NCBI GenBank assembly: GCA_034002745.1 | Contig: JAVEZY010000004.1 | Span: 62,001-126,000 of the forward strand | Source of the DNA: JAITWN01 sp034002745 | GTDB taxonomy: Bacteria; Pseudomonadota; Gammaproteobacteria; SZUA-140 | Direction: 5' to 3' | Length of the DNA stretch: 64,000 nt | Shown: positions 1 through 8,764 of the stretch, in pieces | Layout of the letters: every line of letters starts with the position of its first letter | Position numbering within the stretch: the stretch's first letter is position 1 | The notes under the pieces: generated by a model | Database searches by the model: none | What the model saw: only the letters and a program-made list of their open reading frames with translations | Told to the model about the DNA's origin: nothing | Translations under genes and position numbers: made by a program

Positions 1-18
1 TGTAATTTCCACTGTCAT
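1..18 (-). CDS. tsf: Elongation factor Ts, first six codons (partial)
   Basis: The minus strand reads ATG plus five codons (MTVEIT) that match the usual start of EF-Ts, and it lies 29 bp after the rpsB stop, the near-universal rpsB-tsf order. An AAGGAG sequence stands two bases before the ATG. The rest of the gene lies outside the window. EF-Ts recycles EF-Tu by exchanging GDP for GTP. The call rests on the start motif and the context. Confidence 0.8.
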
Positions 19-47
19 GACTCCTTGTCCTCGCTGTTCCGCGGCGC

Positions 48-947
48 TCAGGACTGAGCGCCGGTGAGGGATTCTTCCGCATCCTTGGCTTCGGCGCCGG
101 CCGTGTCGGAGGCATCGCCGCCTTCCGTTTCCGCCTCGCCCTTGCCGGCCGAGCCGCGACGCTGCTTCACCGCCACCTTCTTCGCCGGCTTCTTCGCGCC
201 GCGGCTGGCATCGCCCGCGCCTTCGTCCACCTCGACGAAGTCATCCGCGTCGACCTGCAGGGCTGCGGCACGGCTCTCCAGGATGGCATCAGCCGCGCTG
301 CGGGCGTAGAGCGTGATGGCGCGAATCGCATCATCGTTGCCGGGGATCACGTAATCGATGCCCTCGGGACTGTTGTTCGTGTCGACCACCCCGATCACCG
401 GGATGCCGAGCTTGCGGGCTTCGGTGACCGCGATCTTTTCATGACCGACGTCGACCACGAACAGCGCATCCGGCAGGCCGGAGATGTCCTTGATGCCGCC
501 CAGGTTGCGTTCCAGCTTCTCCAGCTCGCGACGCAGGTTCAGCTGCTCCTTCTTGCCGACGCGCTCGGCGCCGCCACGCTCCTGGAACAGGGCTTCCAGT
601 TCCTTGAGACGACGGATCGACTGCTTCACGGTCTTGAAGTTGGTCATCATGCCGCCCATCCAGCGCTGGCTGACGAACGGCATGCCGCAGCGCTGCGCCT
701 CCTGCTGCATGATGTCGCGCGCCGCGCGCTTGGTGCCGACGAAGAGGATGGTGCCCTTCTTCGCCGCCAGACGGCCGAGGTAATTCATCGCGTCGTTGAA
801 CAGCGGCAGCGTGGATTCGAGGTTGATGATATGGATCTTGCTGCGCTCCCCGAAGATATAGGGAGCCATGCGGGGATTCCAGTAACGGGCCTGATGACCG
901 AAGTGCACGCCGGACTCGAGCATCTGGCGCATGGTGACGTTTGCCAT
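48..947 (-). CDS. rpsB: 30S ribosomal protein S2
   Basis: S2 of the small ribosomal subunit, 299 aa. Residues 1 to about 225 are the family core, with the conserved start MANVTMRQMLESGVHFGHQ and the segment QRWMGGMMTNFKT. Residues about 230-299 form an Ala/Lys/Glu-rich, low-complexity tail; E. coli S2 has about 241 residues, so this is an extension of roughly 60 residues, most likely disordered. The ATG at 947 has an AAAAGGAG ribosome site nine bases upstream. It is followed by tsf, and a long structured leader precedes it. S2 is known to repress its own operon in enterobacteria through the leader; the same is inferred here. Confidence 0.98.
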   Translation of the reverse strand: MANVTMRQMLESGVHFGHQARYWNPRMAPYIFGERSKIHIINLESTLPLFNDAMNYLGRLAAKKGTILFVGTKRAARDIMQQEAQRCGMPFVSQRWMGGMMTNFKTVKQSIRRLKELEALFQERGGAERVGKKEQLNLRRELEKLERNLGGIKDISGLPDALFVVDVGHEKIAVTEARKLGIPVIGVVDTNNSPEGIDYVIPGNDDAIRAITLYARSAADAILESRAAALQVDADDFVEVDEGAGDASRGAKKPAKKVAVKQRRGSAGKGEAETEGGDASDTAGAEAKDAEESLTGAQS

Positions 948-1110
948 GATTCAAAACTCCTTTTCGGGTTGAGCCTCCATGTGCCTCACGCACTTGAACC
1001 CGACCGTACGGACGGGCACCCGAGTGCGCTGTGATGGCACATGTGTGTATTTCCCGCTTTTGCGGGAGCACGCATTATACTTGGAATGTACTTTAGATAT
1101 AATACGTTGC
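948..1110 (-). promoter_or_regulatory. rpsB leader RNA, candidate S2-responsive region
   Basis: The stretch between the predicted rpsB start of transcription and its ATG is about 163 nt, close to the roughly 160-nt leader known for E. coli rpsB. It is full of stems: TCCCGC-TTTT-GCGGGA (1052-1067), CGGGTT pairing with AACCCG (965-970 with 997-1002) enclosing GTGC-CTCAC-GCAC (981-993), and CCGTACGG (1004-1011). Autoregulation by S2 is established in Gammaproteobacteria; its presence here is inferred from length, position and structure. Confidence 0.55.
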
Positions 1111-1116
1111 GCGCGC

Positions 1117-1145
1117 TTTATACCACATCCGCCGGCGCCGCACAA
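1117..1145 (-). promoter_or_regulatory. rpsB promoter with extended -10 and GC-rich discriminator
   Basis: On the minus strand TTGTGC (1145-1140) is followed after 17 bp by TATAAA (1122-1117). TGG directly before the -10 makes an extended -10 element, and GCGCGCGC follows, a GC-rich discriminator typical of stringently controlled ribosomal promoters. A perfect TATAAT also lies at 1079-1074 on the same strand but has no -35 at the right distance. Confidence 0.6.
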
Positions 1146-1353
1146 ATGGCCGCCCGTGATTCCCGGAACATCGGCATGGTTCATTCGGGCCCGCGTTCGC
1201 GCTACCATAGCGCCGGCAAGAGTCGCGGAAATTCCTGTCGAGACAGGCAGTAAGGTCACCATCGACGCGCTGCCCCCCGCCCCTCGCCGCCCTTTCGACG
1301 GCGAGGACGCCCGGCGACCGCGCGGACAAACGACCGATCACAATGGACGGAGC

Positions 1354-2121
1354 ATGGGCATACACATCAAGACAGGTTCGGAAATCGAGGGGATGCGGGT
1401 CGCCGGACGGCTCGCCGCCGAGGTATTGACGATGATCCGCGAGCACGTGCGCCCCGGAATCACCACCGATGAACTCGACCGCATCTGTCACGAGTACATC
1501 ACCGGGGTACAGGACGCGATCCCGGCTCCGCTCAACTACCACGGCTTCCCCAAATCCATCTGCACCTCGGTCAACCACGTGGTGTGCCACGGGATTCCCG
1601 GCGCGCGCGCGCTCAAGGACGGCGACATCGTCAACATCGACATCACCGTGATCAAGGATGGCTGGCATGGTGACACCAGCAAGATGTTCTTCGTCGGCGA
1701 GCCGTCGATCATGGCTCGCCGGGTGACGCAGGTCGCCTACGAATGCATGCGCATCGGCATCGAGATGGTGCGCCCCGGCGTACAGCTCGGCGATATCGGG
1801 CACGCCATACAGCGCCATGCCGAAGCCGCTCGCATGACCGTGGTGCGCGAGTACTGCGGCCATGGCATCGGACGCCAGTTCCACGAGGAACCGCAGGTCC
1901 TCCACTACGGCATGCCGGGCACCGGTCTCGTGCTGGAGCCTGGCATGACCTTCACCATCGAGCCGATGGTCAACGCCGGGCGGCGTAACGTCAAGCTGCT
2001 GCCCGATGGCTGGACAGTGGTCACTCGCGACCGCAGCCTGTCGGCGCAGTGGGAGCACACCATCCTGGTGACCGACGACGGTTACGAAGCGCTTACCGTG
2101 GCCCCTGGCGAGGACATCTGA
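1354..2121 (+). CDS. map: Methionine aminopeptidase type I
   Basis: Removes the initiator methionine from nascent proteins. 255 aa, the usual size (E. coli 264). The pita-bread metal ligands are visible: D in NIDITVIKDGWHGDTSKMFF (two Asp), H in YCGHGIGRQFHEEPQVLHYG, E in FTIEPM and E in SAQWEHT. The ATG at 1354 is chosen because GGACGGAG precedes it and the protein then begins at the family start; the frame stays open further upstream but without family similarity. It is divergent from rpsB and five bases before glnD, as in other Gammaproteobacteria. Confidence 0.97.
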   Translation: MGIHIKTGSEIEGMRVAGRLAAEVLTMIREHVRPGITTDELDRICHEYITGVQDAIPAPLNYHGFPKSICTSVNHVVCHGIPGARALKDGDIVNIDITVIKDGWHGDTSKMFFVGEPSIMARRVTQVAYECMRIGIEMVRPGVQLGDIGHAIQRHAEAARMTVVREYCGHGIGRQFHEEPQVLHYGMPGTGLVLEPGMTFTIEPMVNAGRRNVKLLPDGWTVVTRDRSLSAQWEHTILVTDDGYEALTVAPGEDI

Positions 2122-2126
2122 AAGCA

Positions 2127-4826
2127 ATGACCGCGAGGGGTCCCGGCGGTTCCGAAAGCTCGGCGACGCCGCTTACCGACCTCCAGCTTTTTTTCACCGG
2201 CTCCTTCGATCGCGCCCTCGCCGGCACATCGACCCCGATCCAGCTTTTCCGCCATACGCTGCGCACGGTCGACGAGGCGATCGAGGACCGCTTCCGCCGC
2301 GGCACCCCGGCCGCCGATCTGATCCAGCACCGGGCCTGGTACATGGACGAGATGCTGATCCGCGCCTGGGATCGCATGCTCGGCCAACGTGCCGCGGACA
2401 TGGCGCTGGTCGCCGTCGGCGGCTATGGTCGCGGTGAACTCCACCCCCACTCCGATATCGATCTGCTGATCCTGTGCCCGCCGTCCCTCCCGGACGATGC
2501 CAGCGGCGCCATCGAGCGCCTGCTCGCCTTTCTGTGGGACATCGGCCTGAAGGTCGGGCACAGCGTGCGCACCGTCAGCGAGTGCGTCGAGGAAGCGCAG
2601 CGCGACGTCGGTGTCGCCACCAATCTCATGGAAGCCCGCATCATTGCCGGCTCGGCCCCACTCTACGAAGACATGCGCCGGAACACCGATCCGCCGGGGC
2701 TCTGGCCGGCAGCCGACTTCTACGAAGCCAAGCTTGCCGAGCAGGCCGCCCGGCACCGCAAGTTTCACGATACCGCCTACAACCTCGAGCCGAACGTCAA
2801 GGACGGTCCCGGCGGCATGCGCGATTTGCAGACCATTCTGTGGATGGCGCAGCGCCACTTCAGCACCGCCGATCCCGCCGCGCTCGTCGAGCGCGGCTTC
2901 CTCACCGGCGCCGAACGCGAGGAGCTGATCGAGGGACGCAACTTTCTGTGGCAGGTCCGCTTCGCACTGCACCTGCTCGCGGGGCGCGACGAGAACCGCC
3001 TCCTGTTCGATCACCAGCAGGCGCTCGCCCGCGAGTTCGGCTATCGTGATGACGCCCACCGTCTCGCGGTGGAGAAGTTCATGAAGGACTACTATCGCGC
3101 CGTCACCGGGCTGGCGCGTCTCGAGGAAATGCTGCTGCAACTGCTGCATGAGGTGATCTTCCGTCCGCCCGGCGGGAAAGACGAAGCGGTCGACCCGATC
3201 AACCGGCGCTTCCACGTCCGCAACGGCTTCATCGAGGCTGCGTCGCCCACGGTCTTCGCCCATTACCCCTTCGCCCTCCTCGAGATCTTCCTCCTGCTGC
3301 AGCAGCGTCCGACACTGCGCGGGGTCGGCGCGGAGACCATCCGCCTCATTCGCGCGCACCGCCATCTGATCGATGACCGCTTCCGCGGCGATTTGCGCTG
3401 CCGCGCGCTGTTCATGGAAATCCTGCGCCAGCCGCATGGCGTAAGCCGGGAGCTGCGGCGCATGAACCGCTACGGCATACTCGGCGCCTATTTTCCCGCC
3501 TTCGGCCAGATCATCGGACAGATGCAGTACGACCTGTTCCACGCCTACACGGTCGACGAACATACGCTTCATGTGGTCGCCAATCTGCGCCGCTTTCTGC
3601 TGCCGGTGCACGAGGCGGAGTTCCCGCTGTGCAGCCGCCTCGCGGCCCGCATTCCGAAGCCCGAACTGCTGTACCTCGCCGCACTGTTCCACGACATCGC
3701 CAAGGGACGCGGCGGCGACCATTCGGTCCTCGGCGCGGACGAGGCCTATGAGTTCTGCGTCCTGCACGGACTCGGCGACCACGACGCCCGCCTGGTGGCG
3801 TGGCTGGTGCGTCATCACCTGGAAATGTCGACGACCGCCCAGCATCGCGACATCGGCGATCCGGAGGTCATTTATGCATTCGCCAAGACCATGGGCGAGC
3901 AGATGCGGCTGGACTATCTCTACCTGCTCACCGTGGCCGATATCCGCGCCACCAACCCCCGGCTGTGGAACAACTGGAAGGATGCGCTGCTCAAGGAGCT
4001 CTACCTGGCGACGCGGCAGGCGCTAAACCGGGGACTGGAGAATCCCGTGGAACGGCGCGAGCGCGTGGCGGAGACCCGCGAGGCGGCGCTCGCCCTGCTG
4101 TCCGATCTCGACGCCGCGGCAGTCGGGCGCTTCTGGGATACCCTGGACGAGGACGACTATTTCCTGCGTCATTCGCCCGATGAGATCGAGTGGCAGACCC
4201 GCCAGGTGCTGTCCGCCACAGACGATGACAGCCTGCCTCTGGTGGTGGTGCGCGAGCAGACCGCGCGCGGCGGCACCGAACTCCTGATCTATGCCCGTGA
4301 CGACGATCATCTGTTCGCCCTCGCCACCGGCGCGCTCGACCAGCTCGGACTCAACATCCTCAGTGCGCGCATCGTCACCACAGACGATGGCCACACGCTG
4401 CACACCTATATCGTGCTGAACGAGGACGGCACCGCGCTGACTCATCCGCTGCGCATCGAGGAAGCCGTGGACACCATCCTGCAGCGCATCGCCAGCGCCG
4501 ACTCGCGCGCTCCCCGCGTCACCCGGCGCCCGGCGCGGCAGCTGCGCCACTTCCTGATACCGACCGAAGTGGTGTTCAGCTCCGACATGCGGCGACGCTA
4601 CACCATCGCCCAGCTCGTCACCGTGGACCGGCCCGGACTGCTGGCGCGCGTGGGGCGCGCATTCGTGGAGTGCGGCCTGCGCATCCTGCACGCGCGCATT
4701 GCCACTTTCGGCGAGCGGGTCGAAGACGTATTCTTCATCACCGATCAAAACGACCTGCCGATCGACGATGAAAGCCGGCTGACGGCATTGCAGGCGAGAC
4801 TGACGGAGATCCTCGATGAACCCTGA
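2127..4826 (+). CDS. glnD: [Protein-PII] uridylyltransferase / uridylyl-removing enzyme
   Basis: Master nitrogen sensor that uridylylates PII when glutamine is low and removes UMP when it is high. 899 aa (E. coli 890). Domains in order: nucleotidyltransferase with GGYGRGEL at 98-105 and SDID at 109-112; GlnD linker and PII-uridylyltransferase region; HD hydrolase with FHDIAKG, His522 and Asp523; two C-terminal ACT domains at about 715-790 and 830-880 that sense glutamine. All key residues are present. It is coupled to map upstream, and its last 11 bases overlap the next gene. Confidence 0.97.
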   Translation: MTARGPGGSESSATPLTDLQLFFTGSFDRALAGTSTPIQLFRHTLRTVDEAIEDRFRRGTPAADLIQHRAWYMDEMLIRAWDRMLGQRAADMALVAVGGYGRGELHPHSDIDLLILCPPSLPDDASGAIERLLAFLWDIGLKVGHSVRTVSECVEEAQRDVGVATNLMEARIIAGSAPLYEDMRRNTDPPGLWPAADFYEAKLAEQAARHRKFHDTAYNLEPNVKDGPGGMRDLQTILWMAQRHFSTADPAALVERGFLTGAEREELIEGRNFLWQVRFALHLLAGRDENRLLFDHQQALAREFGYRDDAHRLAVEKFMKDYYRAVTGLARLEEMLLQLLHEVIFRPPGGKDEAVDPINRRFHVRNGFIEAASPTVFAHYPFALLEIFLLLQQRPTLRGVGAETIRLIRAHRHLIDDRFRGDLRCRALFMEILRQPHGVSRELRRMNRYGILGAYFPAFGQIIGQMQYDLFHAYTVDEHTLHVVANLRRFLLPVHEAEFPLCSRLAARIPKPELLYLAALFHDIAKGRGGDHSVLGADEAYEFCVLHGLGDHDARLVAWLVRHHLEMSTTAQHRDIGDPEVIYAFAKTMGEQMRLDYLYLLTVADIRATNPRLWNNWKDALLKELYLATRQALNRGLENPVERRERVAETREAALALLSDLDAAAVGRFWDTLDEDDYFLRHSPDEIEWQTRQVLSATDDDSLPLVVVREQTARGGTELLIYARDDDHLFALATGALDQLGLNILSARIVTTDDGHTLHTYIVLNEDGTALTHPLRIEEAVDTILQRIASADSRAPRVTRRPARQLRHFLIPTEVVFSSDMRRRYTIAQLVTVDRPGLLARVGRAFVECGLRILHARIATFGERVEDVFFITDQNDLPIDDESRLTALQARLTEILDEP

Positions 4827-5490
4827 CGACGACAGGACGAACTCCACCGGCGTGGACAGCGCACCCCCGGCTCCGGCGCCCGGGTCCCGCCCGGCGGATG
4901 ATTCGCCGCACATGCTGGCGATTTCCCTGGCGGTCGTTTCGGCCGCCGCGATGATCGGCGGTTCGGAACTCCTGCTATGGCTGCGCTATGAGCGCGAAGC
5001 CATCCTTTCGGGACAGGTGTGGCGCATGCTGACCGCGCATATCACGCATCTGGGCTGGGAGCACCTGGCTCTCAACGTCGCGGGTCTGGCGCTGCTGTGG
5101 TTGATGTTCGCCCGGCTGCTGACCATCGGTCGCTGGTCCATCGTCGTGATCGGCAGCGGATTGGGAGTCAGCACGGGTCTGCTGGCGTTCAACCCGGAAC
5201 TGCAATGGTACGTCGGGATGTCGGGACTGCTGCATGGCATGTTCGTGGCGGGCGCTGTCGCCGGCATTCATGCCGGCTATCGCTTCGAGTGGGCGCTGCT
5301 TGGCCTGGTGGCGGTGAAGCTGGCATGGGAACGCGTCACCGGCCCTGCCACCAGCACTGAGCAGATCGTCGGCGGCTCGGTCGTGGTCGACTCGCACCTG
5401 TATGGCGCGATTGCCGGCCTCCTCGTCATCCTCGCCATCATCGCTTTCGACCGCGCCCGCGCGGGCACCGCCCCGACAGGCCCTGCGTGA
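4816..5490 (+). CDS. rrtA: Rhombosortase (rhomboid-family intramembrane serine protease)
   Basis: Rhomboid-type protease of 224 aa with a Pro-rich cytoplasmic N-terminus (about 1-32) and roughly six hydrophobic segments. The family marks are WRMLTAHITHLGWEHLALN (His83 and Asn87), catalytic Ser136 in GMSGLLHG and His194 in VDSHLYGAIAG. This layout matches rhombosortases, which process proteins with a GlyGly-CTERM tail for surface release. It starts inside the end of glnD (11-base overlap, GGAG seven bases upstream), so it is translationally coupled to a nitrogen sensor, perhaps only by position. No GlyGly-CTERM protein is visible in this window. A plain rhomboid protease is the alternative. 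Confidence 0.8.
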   Translation: MNPDDDRTNSTGVDSAPPAPAPGSRPADDSPHMLAISLAVVSAAAMIGGSELLLWLRYEREAILSGQVWRMLTAHITHLGWEHLALNVAGLALLWLMFARLLTIGRWSIVVIGSGLGVSTGLLAFNPELQWYVGMSGLLHGMFVAGAVAGIHAGYRFEWALLGLVAVKLAWERVTGPATSTEQIVGGSVVVDSHLYGAIAGLLVILAIIAFDRARAGTAPTGPA

Positions 5491-5538
5491 ATTGCGCCGG
5501 GCGCTTCAACGTCAGGGCATGCCCGCGGGACATGAATA

Positions 5539-5964
5539 TCAGGGAACGACGGTGATGGTCACGTCCTCGGAGATGAGCGGCGGATCATGCGGCACATGGT
5601 TGTGGTCGGCGAAGATCAGGCGCAGCGTATGCTCACCCGGCGGCAATTCGATTGCGGCCTCGGTCTGGCCAGCGCCGAAGTGGCGATGCCGTTGGTCATT
5701 GGGCAGAGGCCGGCTCAGCTCGGGCAGGTCGGCAACATCGATGAGCAGATGATGATGGCCGGTCCCCTCCCGCTCGATGCCGGCAGGCGCGACGCCCATG
5801 CCGGACAGGCCGAAGCGAACGATCACCGGACTGCGCACGCTTTCGCCGTCCGCGGGCGAAATGAGGTACACGCGCGCGGAATCGGCGCTGGCCACCGCTG
5901 ACGCACAACCCAGCGCGAGAGCCATGACGCCGGATGCCATCCGGCCAAAGAATCGCTTGCTCAT
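5539..5964 (-). CDS. Exported DUF4399 family protein
   Basis: 141 aa with a Sec signal peptide (basic start, hydrophobic stretch, cleavage near ASAVASA). The mature part has the DUF4399 pattern: YLISPADGE, a His-rich GTGHHHLLID, NDQRHRHFGAGQTEA and FADHNHVPHDPP. Function is unknown; the clustered histidines suggest metal contact, which is inference. The ATG at 5964 is chosen because AGGAGG lies nine bases upstream; a TTG three codons earlier is too close to that site. It converges with the rhombosortase gene. Confidence 0.8.
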   Translation of the reverse strand: MSKRFFGRMASGVMALALGCASAVASADSARVYLISPADGESVRSPVIVRFGLSGMGVAPAGIEREGTGHHHLLIDVADLPELSRPLPNDQRHRHFGAGQTEAAIELPPGEHTLRLIFADHNHVPHDPPLISEDVTITVVP

Positions 5965-6087
5965 CTGGACCAACCTCCTTCTGTGACGCCATATGGCGCA
6001 TCCGCCACCATAGCCGAACGCAGTGGCGGGAATAAACCCCCAATGCGTGCGGTATACGCTTCAATCGACCTCGCGTATCCTCTGCAC

Positions 6088-7857
6088 ATGACGCCGATAC
6101 GCCTTCTCGTTCTCGTGCTTGCTGCCGCGCAGATTGCGGCCTGCGCCATGATCCAGCCCGCCGAAACCGATCCGGACGCGGACGTGGAAGCCTTCCCCCG
6201 ACCCGCCGCCATCCCGACGCCAGTCCCCGTGCCGGAGGCGCGAACGGAAGAAACAACGGAAGAAGCCAAGGCGCCCCCGGACACGAAGCTGGCCGCGCTT
6301 TCGATATCGCCCGGAGCACTCGATCAGGCGTTTCAGGCCGGACAGGATACCTACACCGGCAGTCAGGGCTTCCTGGTGTCGCGTCTCGCCGTCACGGCCC
6401 GCACCGCCGACCCGGCGGCGGGTGTCGGCATCACGGGCGCCGCGTCCCAACCCGGCCGCGCACGCCTGACCCTCCCCCTCGGCGTCGGCGACAACCTCAT
6501 CCCGATCGTCGTGACCGCCAGCGACGGAGAGTCGCGGCAGACCTGGCATCTGACGATCAACCGTGCCGCGCCCGAGACACTGGCCGAAAGGCGCTACCTC
6601 AAGGCATCGAACGCGGACCGCAACGATCTGTTCGGCTATGCGCTGGCCGCCGACGGCGATCTCCTCGCCGTCGGCGCCTATCTCGAGGGCAGCTATGCGG
6701 GAGGCGTGAACGGCGACCAGACCGACAACAGCGCTGAGGGCAGCGGTGCGGTCTACGTCTTCAGTCGTCACGGCAATGACTGGGTGCAGCAGGCCTACCT
6801 CAAGGGCCTCGCCAATGGTGGCGGACAACAGTTCGGACGGACACTGGCGCTGTCCGGGAATACCCTGGCGGTTGGCGCCCCGTTCGATCGCCATGGCGGC
6901 AGCGGCATCGATCCCGCCCCGGCCGAAGGTCCGGCGCCGGACAGCGGCGCGGTACACCTCTTCAGGCTCCGCGATGGCGTGTGGGAGCGCGAAGCGTATA
7001 TCAAGGCAGTCAAGGTCGAGAACGGCGCTCTGTTCGGCTACAGCGTCGCGCTGCAGGGAGACACCCTCGCCGTCGGCGCCTACCTGGAGGATGCGCCAGC
7101 CGGCGGACCGGCCGACAGCGGCGCCGTGCACGTATTCCAGCGCGTGGAGGGAAACTGGACCCCCTCCGCCCACCTTCTCGCCTCGCCACCGCAAAAGGGC
7201 GCGGGCTTCGGCTACAGCATGGCCGTTTCAGGCGCTACGCTCGCAGCAGGCGCGCATCTGGAAGCTGGCTCGGGCGCGGTGCATCTGTTCAGCCGCGAAG
7301 GCGAACGCTGGCTGCCGCAGACGGTACTGCGCGGCGCCAGACCCGGCAGCAATGACCTGTTCGGCTCGAGCCTCGCCCTCGACGACGATACGCTCGCCGT
7401 CGGCGCGCATCTCGAGGACGGAGCCTTCGAGAACAGCGGCGCGGTATATGTCTACCATCGACAGCGCGGAGAGTGGTCCGATCCGCTGCGCCTGGAGCCC
7501 GAGGGCGGCGCCGAGCACCGCTTCGGCCGCAGCCTTGCCCTGGACGGCGATACGTTGGTGATAGGCGCCTACCTGGAAGACAGCGCCGAAACGGGCATTC
7601 ACATCGACGAAGCCCCTGAAAGCGCTGAACGCGCGGCCGAAAGCGGCGCGATATACGTCTACACGCGCGATGACACCGGATGGACGAAGCGGGCGCACAT
7701 AAAATCCGGGAACGCCGAGGCAGGAGACATGTTCGGCTATGCCGTCAGCCTCACCGGCGGGGTGCTGGCCGCCGGAGCGCCGGCAGAAGCAGCCGCGGGC
7801 ACCGACCCCTCCGACAACCGCGCGGTCGGCGCTGGAGCGGTGTACCTCTTCCGTTGA
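6088..7857 (+). CDS. FG-GAP repeat lipoprotein with cadherin-like N-terminal domain
   Basis: 589 aa outer-envelope protein. The N-terminus is a lipoprotein signal (LVLVLAAAQIAAC, Cys19). An acidic Pro-rich linker follows, then a beta-sandwich of the cadherin-like type at about 62-150 (ITGAASQPGRARLTLPLGVG). The rest is seven copies of an FG-GAP/integrin-like blade with the pattern F-G-x-S-x-A-L-x-G-D-T-L-A-V-G-A, so it probably folds as a seven-bladed beta-propeller. Such proteins are usually adhesive or scaffolding; no catalytic residues are evident. The upstream reading frame continues but the ATG at 6088 gives the signal peptide. Confidence 0.8.
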   Translation: MTPIRLLVLVLAAAQIAACAMIQPAETDPDADVEAFPRPAAIPTPVPVPEARTEETTEEAKAPPDTKLAALSISPGALDQAFQAGQDTYTGSQGFLVSRLAVTARTADPAAGVGITGAASQPGRARLTLPLGVGDNLIPIVVTASDGESRQTWHLTINRAAPETLAERRYLKASNADRNDLFGYALAADGDLLAVGAYLEGSYAGGVNGDQTDNSAEGSGAVYVFSRHGNDWVQQAYLKGLANGGGQQFGRTLALSGNTLAVGAPFDRHGGSGIDPAPAEGPAPDSGAVHLFRLRDGVWEREAYIKAVKVENGALFGYSVALQGDTLAVGAYLEDAPAGGPADSGAVHVFQRVEGNWTPSAHLLASPPQKGAGFGYSMAVSGATLAAGAHLEAGSGAVHLFSREGERWLPQTVLRGARPGSNDLFGSSLALDDDTLAVGAHLEDGAFENSGAVYVYHRQRGEWSDPLRLEPEGGAEHRFGRSLALDGDTLVIGAYLEDSAETGIHIDEAPESAERAAESGAIYVYTRDDTGWTKRAHIKSGNAEAGDMFGYAVSLTGGVLAAGAPAEAAAGTDPSDNRAVGAGAVYLFR

Positions 7858-7885
7858 CGACAAAGGGCAAAGGGCAAGGGACAAA

Positions 7886-7898
7886 GGGGACGCTCCCC
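7886..7898. repeat. GGGGACGCTCCCC hairpin repeat between convergent genes
   Basis: A short palindrome (GGGGA-CGC-TCCCC) after a purine-rich run of AAAGGGCA repeats (7860-7885). It abuts the stop codon of the gene at 7899 and sits 29 bp after the stop at 7857, so it can serve both strands as a weak terminator. The same motif recurs at 8279, 15751 and 16642. Confidence 0.6.
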
Positions 7899-8252
7899 CT
7901 AACCCCCGAGCTTGCTTCGGAACAGGAAGAACACCGCGCCGAGCAGGCAGAAGGCGGCCCACAGGTAGTCCAGCGTGAGCTTCTCCTTCATGTAGTAGAC
8001 AGCAAACGGGACGAAGACCGTCAGCGTGATGATCTCTTGCAGGATCTTGAGCTGACCTACGCTCATGACCTGATGTCCGATGCGGTTGGCGGGCACCTGC
8101 AGCAGGTATTCGAACAGCGCGATACCCCAGCTGACGAGCGCCGCCAACAGCCAGGAGCGATGCGGCAGTTCCCGCAGATGCGCGTACCAGGCAAACGTCA
8201 TGAACACATTGCTGCAACACAGCAATAGTACCGTCAGCAGGTAGGGACGCAT
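7899..8252 (-). CDS. DMT family membrane protein (DUF486)
   Basis: 117 aa with four predicted membrane helices, as in the small DUF486 members of the drug/metabolite transporter superfamily. Family features are FAWYAHL near residue 21, EYLLQVPANRIGH in the middle and a KLTLDYLWAAFCLLGAVFFLF end. Substrate unknown. The stop codon is directly followed by the GGGGACGCTCCCC repeat. No clear ribosome site precedes the ATG. Confidence 0.8.
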   Translation of the reverse strand: MRPYLLTVLLLCCSNVFMTFAWYAHLRELPHRSWLLAALVSWGIALFEYLLQVPANRIGHQVMSVGQLKILQEIITLTVFVPFAVYYMKEKLTLDYLWAAFCLLGAVFFLFRSKLGG

Positions 8253-8278
8253 CGGGATGGTTCGGGGGGATAGGGACA

Positions 8279-8308
8279 GGGGACGCTCCCCTTTGGGGGA
8301 GCGTCCCC
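8279..8308. terminator. Perfect 13-bp inverted repeat, terminator-like
   Basis: GGGGACGCTCCCC (8279-8291) and GGGGAGCGTCCCC (8296-8308) form a perfect stem with loop TTTG. It lies five bases after the stop of the minus-strand gene at 8314. There is no T-tract, so termination is inferred from position. Member of the same repeat family as 7886, 15751 and 16642. Confidence 0.6.
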
Positions 8309-8313
8309 TGCGC

Positions 8314-8541
8314 TCAGCGGTCTCCGGTCATGTTGGAGGCGAGGTACTCGCCCACCATCCGTTCCAGCACTGACGCCGCATCGTCGCGGCTGGGGTACGG
8401 ACCGTAGAGGCGCGGTCCGCGAACCTTGAAGTACCAGCCTTCCGCCTGACCGTCGGCCGGATCCAGATAGAAGAGCCGGTTGGTGCGCAGGTAACTCTGA
8501 CCGGCGGCATTCTCCAGAACTGCTTCGGGCAAAGTTGCCAT
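8314..8541 (-). CDS. Small conserved protein, DUF6316-like
   Basis: 75 aa soluble protein. The pattern RTNRLFYLD ... GWYFKVRG ... YGPYPSRDDAASVLERM resembles small gammaproteobacterial proteins of the DUF6316 kind (an aromatic WYF centre followed by GPF/YPSR). No function is known. The ATG at 8541 is preferred because GGAGAAAGAGG precedes it; a longer frame extends upstream through sequence that looks non-coding. Flanked downstream by the 13-bp inverted repeat. Confidence 0.6.
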   Translation of the reverse strand: MATLPEAVLENAAGQSYLRTNRLFYLDPADGQAEGWYFKVRGPRLYGPYPSRDDAASVLERMVGEYLASNMTGDR

Positions 8542-8764
8542 GCCTCTTTCTCCTTCACGTCCTGTTCGGCAAAACCCCGCCACCAACGCGACATGCATTC
8601 GGATCAGCGGCGGGAGCAAAAACCCAATTATTCCCGATCCGTCGCGCCGGGCAAAGCAATTTCGCCTTCGCGAGCGGATTGACACGATAATCTGTTTTAG
8701 AACATCTGGTTACCGCATGTATTTACAACAACTTCTCAGGCAAGGTCAGCAACCCGCCCCCACC

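Noticed and set aside
1081..1103. Plus-strand TATAAT (1098-1103) as a map promoter
   Set aside because: The only -35-like TTGGAA is 11 bp away, too close; may be chance in the AT-rich patch.
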